This document shows, piece by piece, positions 1-5,214 of a stretch of DNA of 5,872 nucleotides. The DNA comes from Clostridiales bacterium (GTDB lineage Bacteria; Bacillota; Clostridia; Christensenellales; Pumilibacteraceae), in contig JAIEBL010000063.1 in NCBI GenBank assembly GCA_029069015.1, positions 1-5,872 of the forward strand, given 5' to 3'. The position numbers were made by a program, and so were the translations under genes. The first letter of the stretch is position 1. Every line of letters begins with the position of its first letter. The notes beneath the pieces were generated by a model. The model made no database searches, had not been told where the DNA came from, and saw only the letters and a program-made list of their open reading frames with translations.

Positions 1-982
1 GACTCCCCTCTGCCTTTACGGTCTTTGCGCGGCCCGGCTTATATTTGAGCGGCGCGGCGTCCTGCTCGGAAAGCAGCGAATCGAGCTTGGAAAGGTACTT
101 GCAATCGATCGGATAGCCGAGTGCAAAACACTGCTTGCGCTTGATGCCGAGGTTCTTGATAAGGAATGCCAAAATTTCCTCGTTCTCGGTGTCGATGTCG
201 AGCCGCACCGCCGAAAGCGTGGCGCGCATCTCTATCTTTTCTTTCAAGTACTTGGCAAAGTCGTAGTCATACTCGCTGTCGCAGTCGTTCTCGTCCGTTT
301 CGAAGTCGGCATTGCGCGTGACGCGCACCATCGCGCTCTCCAAGAACTTGTAGCCCTCGAACGCCAAGTACCCGAGTTCTTTGACCGTATCTTCGAGCGT
401 AATGAACTGCGTGCCCTTCCCCGAAAATACGTATAAGGGTTTCACTTTTGCGGGAAGCGGCAAAACGCCGAACATTTCCCGCCCGCCCTTTTCAAGCTTT
501 GCGGTTAAGTATACGTGCGCGTTCTCGAAGCGTATGAGCGGATGCTTTGCGTCGAGCACCATGGGCGACAGGAAAGGCAGGACCTGCGCTTCAAAGTAGC
601 GCCGAAGCTCCGTTCTCTGATTGCCCGTAAGCTTGCCGCGCACCTGCTTTAAGCCGTTCTGTTTCAAGTCCCGCCGAAGCTCGGCGAAAATTTTGGCGGC
701 TTGCGCGCATAACTTTTTGGTTTCGGCGAAGATACCGCCGAGCTGTTCTGCCGCAGTCAGCGCCGTTTTATTCTCGCGCGTTTTGGGGCTTACGGCGTTC
801 TGATTGAAAAGGCTGCCTACCCGCACCCTGTAAAACTCTTCGAGGTTGGAGCAGAATATGGAAAAGAATTTGCTCCGCTCGAGCACGGGGACGCTTTTAT
901 CCGCCGCCTGCATAAGCACGCGCTTATTGAACAGCAGCCAGCTGTACTCGCGGTTTACGTATTCGTTTTTGATAAACTTCAT
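1..982 (-). CDS. ppk1: Polyphosphate kinase 1, N-terminal part (runs off left edge)
   Basis: Makes long-chain polyphosphate reversibly from the ATP gamma-phosphate. 327 codons are visible, roughly the first half of a family that is usually near 700 residues; the remainder, including the autophosphorylated histidine, lies outside the window. The N-terminal domain is diagnostic: NREYSWLLFNKRVL (residues 10-23), then VPVLERSKFFSIFCSNLEEF (31-50) and VRVGSL; Asn46 matches the ATP-binding Asn of E. coli PPK1 (Asn45). The head domain follows, with VLPFLSPMVLDAKHPL (134-149), then RVTRNADFETDEND (220-233) and AVRLDID (258-264), matching the family blocks. The start is ATG at 982, with GAAAGGA at 994-1000 as ribosome binding site (spacing 11 nt). 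It lies 203 bp downstream of pfkA on the same strand, behind repeat sequences, so co-transcription is uncertain. Family assignment is secure; the catalytic half is not seen. Confidence 0.93.
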   Translation of the reverse strand, partial: MKFIKNEYVNREYSWLLFNKRVLMQAADKSVPVLERSKFFSIFCSNLEEFYRVRVGSLFNQNAVSPKTRENKTALTAAEQLGGIFAETKKLCAQAAKIFAELRRDLKQNGLKQVRGKLTGNQRTELRRYFEAQVLPFLSPMVLDAKHPLIRFENAHVYLTAKLEKGGREMFGVLPLPAKVKPLYVFSGKGTQFITLEDTVKELGYLAFEGYKFLESAMVRVTRNADFETDENDCDSEYDYDFAKYLKEKIEMRATLSAVRLDIDTENEEILAFLIKNLGIKRKQCFALGYPIDCKYLSKLDSLLSEQDAAPLKYKPGRAKTVKAEGS

Positions 983-1016
983 TTTTTATAGTGTCCTTTC
1001 GTTTCTCTTTGTTTTT

Positions 1017-1060
1017 AGATTTCTCCGCTCGCTTCGGTATCCGTTTGGTCAAGATGACAG
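1017..1060. repeat. Probable single arm of a second interspersed repeat type
   Basis: The stretch beginning agatttctccgctcgcttc and ending gtcaagatgacag resembles one arm of the palindromic repeats with TTTCTCCGCTCGCTTCG and GAGATGACA blocks that I recall from many metagenome-derived bacterial genomes. No matching second arm is visible next to it, so it would be a degenerate or half copy. It sits immediately before the complete palindrome, between pfkA and ppk1. It contains TTGACC on the minus strand (1047-1052), a possible -35 box, but no -10 box at proper spacing. The assignment rests on memory of the repeat family. Confidence 0.45.
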
Positions 1061-1073
1061 AGCCCCTTCCTTT

Positions 1074-1161
1074 CGTCATTGCGAGGAGCGAAGCGACGAA
1101 GCAAACCAGAATGAAAGCAACTTTAAGGTCTGGATTGCTTCGCCTACGGCTCGCAATGACG
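1074..1161. repeat. Palindromic interspersed repeat (REP/MITE-like), 88 bp
   Basis: The left arm (1074-1110) starts cgtcattgcgag and ends cgaagcaaaccaga. The right arm (1129-1161), reverse-complemented, starts cgtcattgcgag and ends cgaagcaatccaga. The outer 12 bp pair perfectly and the inner 14 bp pair with one mismatch; the short stretch between these blocks differs between arms. The central spacer is 18 nt (1111-1128). Transcribed RNA would fold into a long imperfect hairpin. There is no T-tract on either side, so it is not a canonical intrinsic terminator, though it could affect mRNA stability or 3' ends between pfkA and ppk1. No transposase is encoded; mobility, if any, would be in trans. 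The sequence type is one I recognise as recurring in diverse bacterial genomes. Confidence 0.85.
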
Positions 1162-1185
1162 GTGGAACGTTTTGCAGTGAAAAAA

Positions 1186-2256
1186 TCAGTCGTCGCCGAA
1201 GGAAATGCCGATGCTCTTTGCCGAGAGGATCAGCGGATGATCGACGGGCACCCACTTGGTTTTGCCCGCAATGTCGGCGAGCTTGTTGTGCGTGATCTTA
1301 TCGCCCGAAAGCGCGACCGTCGTGCCGAACTTGCCCTCTTTGCACAGATACCCCGCATACGCGCCGACCTGCGTGGAGATCACGCGATCGTAGGCAGAGG
1401 GCGAACCGCCGCGCTGAATGTGACCGGGAACCATCGTGCGCGTTTCCACGCCCGTCTGCTCGTTGATCTCGCGCGCAAGTCGATTGGTGAGCGTCGTGTC
1501 GCCGCGCTCACGGCGAAGCGCTTCTCTTTCCTTCTTTTTGAGCTTTTCTTCGCTCTTTTCGATCGCGCCCTCGGCAATGGCGATAATGGAAAACGCCTTG
1601 CCCGCCTCCGCACGCTCCAGAACCTTTTTGCAGACCGCTTTCGTCGAGAAAGGAATTTCGGGCAGCAGAATGATGTCCGCGCCGCCGCCGATGCCCGCAT
1701 ACAGCGTAAGCCAGCCCACTTTATTGCCCATGATCTCTACGATGATCGTGCGCCCGTGGCTCGCCGCCGTCGTGTGCACGCGGTCGATACACTCGGTCGC
1801 AACGTCCACCGCCGAATGGAAGCCGAACGTGACGTCCGTGCCGTAAATGTCGTTGTCGATCGTTTTGGGAAGACCGATGACGTTCAAGCCCTCGGCAGAC
1901 AGCAGCGCCGCCGATTTGTGCGTGCCCGCGCCGCCCAACGTGAGAAGTGCGTCAAGCCCCCACTTTTTGTAGTTTGCCACCATCTTTTGCACTTTGGTGG
2001 TGTTGTCCTCTTCGATCGTCATTTTCTTGAACGGCTGACGGCTCGTGCCCAAGATCGTACCGCCGATATTGAGAATACCCGAAAAGTCCTCGCGCTTCAT
2101 CACCTTATACTCGCCGTTGATAAGCCCGCCGTAACCGTCGGCAATGCCGTAGATCTCTACGTTCTTAATGTTGCTGTACGCGTACTTGGCAAACCCGCGA
2201 ATGACCGCGTTGAGTGCGGGGCAATCGCCGCCCGAAGTCAGAATACCGATTCTCAT
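1186..2256 (-). CDS. pfkA: 6-phosphofructokinase (PfkA family)
   Basis: Phosphorylates fructose-6-phosphate to fructose-1,6-bisphosphate in glycolysis; cytosolic. 356 residues, somewhat longer than the roughly 320 of E. coli PfkA. Motifs: donor-loop start RIGILTSGGDCPALNAVIRG (2-21), LGGAGTHKSA (108-117), PKTIDND (130-136) with the catalytic Asp134 and Asp136, EIMGNKVGW (174-182), PEIPF (199-203), and GHIQRGGSPSAYDR (278-291) carrying His279 and Arg282 for substrate binding. Gly111 (E. coli Gly104 position) favours ATP over pyrophosphate as donor, while Lys131 is seen in the PPi and mixed groups; the donor is thus probably but not certainly ATP. Ala110 replaces the Asp of GGDG, which is odd. 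A charged insert KSEEKLKKKEREALRRERGD lies at 234-253. The start is ATG at 2256 because GGAGGG (2264-2269) lies 7 nt upstream; the in-frame TTG at 2271 overlaps that site. Stop TGA at 1186-1188. Confidence 0.93.
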   Translation of the reverse strand: MRIGILTSGGDCPALNAVIRGFAKYAYSNIKNVEIYGIADGYGGLINGEYKVMKREDFSGILNIGGTILGTSRQPFKKMTIEEDNTTKVQKMVANYKKWGLDALLTLGGAGTHKSAALLSAEGLNVIGLPKTIDNDIYGTDVTFGFHSAVDVATECIDRVHTTAASHGRTIIVEIMGNKVGWLTLYAGIGGGADIILLPEIPFSTKAVCKKVLERAEAGKAFSIIAIAEGAIEKSEEKLKKKEREALRRERGDTTLTNRLAREINEQTGVETRTMVPGHIQRGGSPSAYDRVISTQVGAYAGYLCKEGKFGTTVALSGDKITHNKLADIAGKTKWVPVDHPLILSAKSIGISFGDD

Positions 2257-2263
2257 GCTAAAA

Positions 2264-2269
2264 CCCTCC
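2264..2269 (-). promoter_or_regulatory. Ribosome binding site of pfkA, decides the start
   Basis: Minus-strand GGAGGG ends 7 nt before ATG 2256. It overlaps the in-frame TTG at 2269-2271, which therefore cannot be the normal start. The 65-nt gap to the upstream gene is otherwise A-rich on the transcribed strand, with no hairpin plus T-tract, so read-through from the upstream gene is plausible. Confidence 0.85.
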
Positions 2270-2321
2270 AATATATATGTTGTTTTTTTATTTCTTTTAT
2301 TGTGCGCTGTTCTGCCCGCGA

Positions 2322-3566
2322 CTATCGGATCGCCGCAAGCCTTTCGATTTCGCTCTCTAAAACGAGCTTGCCCGCGTCACCCTTTTCGATTTCGGCGATG
2401 AGCCGCGTCTTGCCCTCTTTCGATTTTTCGTCCGCGCCGATGCGCCGCGCATAGTAGCGGACGTAGGTCGCAAAGTCCTGCATGTCGTTGCCCACTTCCA
2501 CCGAAAAAAGAATGTGGAAGAACGTATTGCAGAAAAAGTCGTCGTTCATTTCGGAAATGAGCTTTTTGCCGATGACTGCCTGCATGTCGGTTTCGTATTC
2601 GATGGGTGTCGTAAACTCGATTTTCTCGCCGATGGCGATCTCGTTAAAGTCTACTTTCCGCATCCAGTCCATAAAGCGCACCGTTGTTCCGCCGTATGGC
2701 GCGTCTTGCGGCAGACTCTTTATAGTCGTCGACTTCTTTGTAGCAAACGTGGAATAGCCGAGTATGTACTTTACGAGCGCCTGACTGTACGGCTTGATGT
2801 TCGCGGAAATCCCTGCGCGCTTTTCGACGAGCCGCGAATACACCTCGTTGATGAGCGTTAAGAGCATATTTTCGAGCGCCTCGCGCTGCTCGGAATGGGA
2901 CGTATCCAGACAGCGGCGAAAGAGCATGTTGAGCTGGCTGTCGATGTTTTTGAGGTTCTCGTTGATGCTCCCCATAAGCTCGCTGACGAAATCGTCGATA
3001 AGCATGAACCGTTTGTTTTTGTAGATGATCTTGTGTTCGATCTCCGACCAGAAGCTGTTGACCAGGCTTTTGATCTGAAGCTCGAAATTGTACCGCTCGC
3101 CGCCCGCGAAAACGCAACCGTCTATGCGGTAAATGGAAAGCCCGTTCTTTTGCTTTTCGGGCTGCGGCGAGCCGAGCTTGAGCATAATGCGGTGTTCGCC
3201 CTCGGGGCGGAAGTACCCCTCGCCCGCCTCCTCGCACGGCACGCCGAAGAGCTGACAGAGCTTGCCGTACACCGTCTTTTCGTCGTCGAGGAAGCGGCAC
3301 TCGATGCGCACGCCGATAATATCCGAGCACGCACCCACCACCTCGTCCGCCGTATACTGTTTATACAGATTGTTGCGCACGAGCTTTTCTTTGAGCGACG
3401 CCGCCGTCTTGATGCGGTAGGTCACGCCCACCGTTTCGTCCGCACCGGAGAGCACCTTTTCCAAAAATTCGGTGATCCACACTCCGTTCTCGGTATAAAG
3501 CGCACGCTTGCTTTCCAAAACGCCGCACGCCTGTTCGATATACGAAAATACACCCAGTTTGCTCAT
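2322..3566 (-). CDS. RelA/SpoT-domain protein, putative (p)ppGpp synthetase-like
   Basis: 414 residues, cytosolic, without signal peptide or membrane segments. Residues about 45-185 match the RelA/SpoT synthetase fold: TYRIKTAASLKEKLVRN (49-65, basic donor-binding segment), SDIIGVRIECRF (81-92) with Asp82 at the Mg-binding position, and NFELQIKSLVNSFWSEIEHK (160-179) with Glu162 at the catalytic Glu position plus the Trp and Glu-His pair typical of the family. The usual GYxSLH block seems to be NGLSIYR (141-147), so the Tyr that stacks on the acceptor base and the His are not conserved. There is no HD hydrolase domain and no TGS or ACT domain, so it resembles a small alarmone synthetase with a long C-terminal extension (about 190-414) that I do not recognise. 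ATG 3566 is preceded by GAGGAAA (3571-3577), 15 nt after the glpK stop, which suggests one transcript. It may be a degenerate regulator rather than an active enzyme. Confidence 0.8.
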   Translation of the reverse strand: MSKLGVFSYIEQACGVLESKRALYTENGVWITEFLEKVLSGADETVGVTYRIKTAASLKEKLVRNNLYKQYTADEVVGACSDIIGVRIECRFLDDEKTVYGKLCQLFGVPCEEAGEGYFRPEGEHRIMLKLGSPQPEKQKNGLSIYRIDGCVFAGGERYNFELQIKSLVNSFWSEIEHKIIYKNKRFMLIDDFVSELMGSINENLKNIDSQLNMLFRRCLDTSHSEQREALENMLLTLINEVYSRLVEKRAGISANIKPYSQALVKYILGYSTFATKKSTTIKSLPQDAPYGGTTVRFMDWMRKVDFNEIAIGEKIEFTTPIEYETDMQAVIGKKLISEMNDDFFCNTFFHILFSVEVGNDMQDFATYVRYYARRIGADEKSKEGKTRLIAEIEKGDAGKLVLESEIERLAAIR

Positions 3567-3581
3567 CTCGTTTCCTCGTCC

Positions 3582-5063
3582 CTATTTTTCCGTATTGCTT
3601 CTCGCGCGCGATACCGCACTGCTCCAACCACACAACGCTTCTTCCCGCTCGCTTTGCTTCATATTCGGCGCAAAAACGCAATCGATCCTGTCGTCGTCAC
3701 CTGCGGTAAAGACGTTCTCGCCTGAGGCTACGGCGGCAAGTCGCGCCGCACCCAGCGCCGTCGTTTCCACGCAGCGCGAGCGCACGATTTCCGCACCCGT
3801 GATATCCGCCAAAAACTGCATGAGAAAATTATTTGCCGACGCTCCGCCGTCTACTCTTAAACGGGTCAGCGCCCTCCCCGTATCGTTCTGCATGGCGAAA
3901 AGGACGTCCGCCGTCTGATAGGCAATCGATTCGAGCGTAGCGCGAACGATATGCGCACGTCCCGTGCCGCGCGTAATGCCGCAGATAAGGCCGCGCGCGC
4001 CGCTGTCCCAATAGGGCGCACCAAGACCAACGAACGAAGGCACAACGTACACGCCCCCGCTGCTCTTTACCGACAGCGCCACCTCTTCGCTTTCGGCGGC
4101 AGAATGAATAAGCTTCATTTCGTCGCGCAGCCATTGCACCGCCGCGCCGCCTACGAACACGCTCCCTTCGAGCGCAAACGGCGCGCCGTTTCTTGCCGCC
4201 GCCAGCGTGGTGAGGAGTCCGTGCGACGAGCGAACCGCCCGCTCCCCCGTATTGCATAATAGAAAGACGCCCGTGCCGAACGTGCACTTGACCTGCCCTT
4301 CGCCGACGCAGCCCTGCCCGTAGAGCGCGGCCTGCTGATCGCCCGCGACCCCGCAAACGGGAAGCTCGCGCCCGAGCACCCGCTTTTGCGTGACGCCGAA
4401 GAAGTGCGCCGACGGGTAGACCTGCGGCAGCAAACCAACGGGAATATCGAAGAGCGAAAGAAGCTCGTCGTCCCACTTTTTTTCGTGGATATTAAAGAGC
4501 ATCGTGCGGGCGGCATTCGTGTAATCCGTGGCAAAGATTTTACCGCCCGACAAGCAATAGAGTAAATACGTATCGATCGTACCCGCATAGAGTTTGCCGC
4601 TCTTCGCCTTTTCGCGCGCGCCTGCTACGTTATCTAAGATCCATTTGATCTTGGTCGCGGAAAAGTACGCATCGGGAATGAGCCCCGTTTTTTTATAAAT
4701 GGTTTCGCTATAACCGCCCTCTATAAGCGCGCGGCAGGCGTCCGCCGTGCGACGGCATTGCCAAACGACGGCGTTGTAGACGGGCGTACCGTCTTTTTCC
4801 CAAACGACCACCGTTTCGCGCTGATTGGTGATGCCCATTGCCGCAATGGAAGAAGGGTCGACGTGCGCCGCCGCCTCCGCCATCACGCCGAGCGCCGTGC
4901 TCAAGATTTCGCGCGGGTCGTGCTCCACCCAACCGGCATGCGGATAGATTTGCGCAAACTCTCTTTGCGCACATGCCACCGCTTCTCCCGATTCGTTAAA
5001 AATAACGGCGCGCGTACTCGTCGTGCCCTGATCGAGCGCCAATATGTACCGTTGTTTTCCCAT
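3582..5063 (-). CDS. glpK: Glycerol kinase (FGGY family)
   Basis: Converts glycerol and ATP to glycerol-3-phosphate for glycolysis or lipid synthesis; cytosolic. 493 residues, full family length. Visible: phosphate-binding ALDQGTTSTRA (9-19), glycerol-binding ITNQRET (78-84) with Arg82-Glu83, Trp101, DAYFSATKIKW (131-141, first FGGY signature), catalytic base Asp242 in AGDQQAALYGQ (240-250), KCTFGTG (259-265), GLICGITRGTGRAHIVRATL (358-377, second FGGY signature) and the adenine-side block DGGASANNFLMQFLADI (405-421). The loop before GDQQ reads QKRVLGRELPVCG (226-238) and lacks the His phosphorylated by HPr in enterococcal GlpK, and also the Arg of the E. coli fructose-bisphosphate site. No glpF or glpD is adjacent. 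The start is ATG 5063: the in-frame GTG at 5081 lies inside the promoter. No Shine-Dalgarno precedes the ATG. Stop TAG at 3582-3584. Confidence 0.96.
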   Translation of the reverse strand: MGKQRYILALDQGTTSTRAVIFNESGEAVACAQREFAQIYPHAGWVEHDPREILSTALGVMAEAAAHVDPSSIAAMGITNQRETVVVWEKDGTPVYNAVVWQCRRTADACRALIEGGYSETIYKKTGLIPDAYFSATKIKWILDNVAGAREKAKSGKLYAGTIDTYLLYCLSGGKIFATDYTNAARTMLFNIHEKKWDDELLSLFDIPVGLLPQVYPSAHFFGVTQKRVLGRELPVCGVAGDQQAALYGQGCVGEGQVKCTFGTGVFLLCNTGERAVRSSHGLLTTLAAARNGAPFALEGSVFVGGAAVQWLRDEMKLIHSAAESEEVALSVKSSGGVYVVPSFVGLGAPYWDSGARGLICGITRGTGRAHIVRATLESIAYQTADVLFAMQNDTGRALTRLRVDGGASANNFLMQFLADITGAEIVRSRCVETTALGAARLAAVASGENVFTAGDDDRIDCVFAPNMKQSEREEALCGWSSAVSRARSNTEK

Positions 5064-5071
5064 ACACAAGC

Positions 5072-5100
5072 AGTATACCACACTTTCCGCCGTTTTTCAA
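5072..5100 (-). promoter_or_regulatory. Sigma-A-type promoter of glpK, predicted leaderless transcript
   Basis: On the minus strand, TTGAAA (5095-5100) and TATACT (5072-5077) are separated by exactly 17 bp, and the -10 is extended (TGGTATACT). Initiation is expected around 5066-5063, that is 0-3 nt before the A of ATG 5063. The transcript would therefore have essentially no 5' leader, in agreement with the absence of a Shine-Dalgarno sequence before this start. Confidence 0.8.
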
Positions 5101-5149
5101 GGTTTTTCCAAAATTCGTTGCCGAAAATCCTCAACTTGCACATAAACCC

Positions 5150-5178
5150 TTGTCAAAATGCGAAAAATCGGCTATACT
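5150..5178 (+). promoter_or_regulatory. Sigma-A-type promoter of the membrane-protein gene
   Basis: TTGTCA (5150-5155) and TATACT (5173-5178) with a 17-bp spacer. Initiation is expected near 5185, giving a leader of about 30 nt before ATG 5215. The two divergent -35 boxes are 49 bp apart (5101-5149), enough room for a shared regulator, but no clear palindromic operator is visible there. The only repetition noted is tttttcaagg followed by tttttccaaa (5093-5112), an imperfect direct repeat that overlaps the glpK -35. Confidence 0.78.
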
Positions 5179-5214
5179 GAAACCATTCCAAATAAAATAC
5201 GGAAAACGAAAAGC

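Noticed and set aside
1074..1161. Intrinsic terminator for pfkA
   Set aside because: The hairpin is strong but is followed on the minus strand by aaaggaaggggc rather than a T-tract. The six T residues directly after the pfkA stop are not preceded by a hairpin.
2257..2271. TTG at 2269-2271 as start of pfkA, adding five residues
   Set aside because: The TTG overlaps the GGAGGG ribosome binding site, and the family begins directly with the RIGILTSGGD strand after the ATG at 2256.
2257..2290. Separate promoter for pfkA at the TATATATT stretch
   Set aside because: A -10 there would place initiation at or beyond the ribosome binding site, and no -35 box lies at proper spacing.
991..2454. A 487-codon open frame on the plus strand covering pfkA and the repeat region
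   Set aside because: It is antisense to pfkA, which has strong family motifs and a good ribosome binding site. The translation is Arg- and Ala-rich without any recognisable domain, crosses the palindromic repeat, and is explained by GC-rich third positions on the opposite strand.
2895..3725. A 276-codon open frame on the plus strand opposite the RelA/SpoT-domain gene
   Set aside because: It overlaps the supported minus-strand gene and the end of glpK, has no domain motif, and shows the composition of an antisense shadow.
5064..5081. GTG at 5079-5081 as start of glpK, adding six residues
   Set aside because: The extension is formed by the promoter -10 region itself, would not be on the transcript from that promoter, and glycerol kinases begin a few residues before the LALDQGTTS motif, as ATG 5063 gives.
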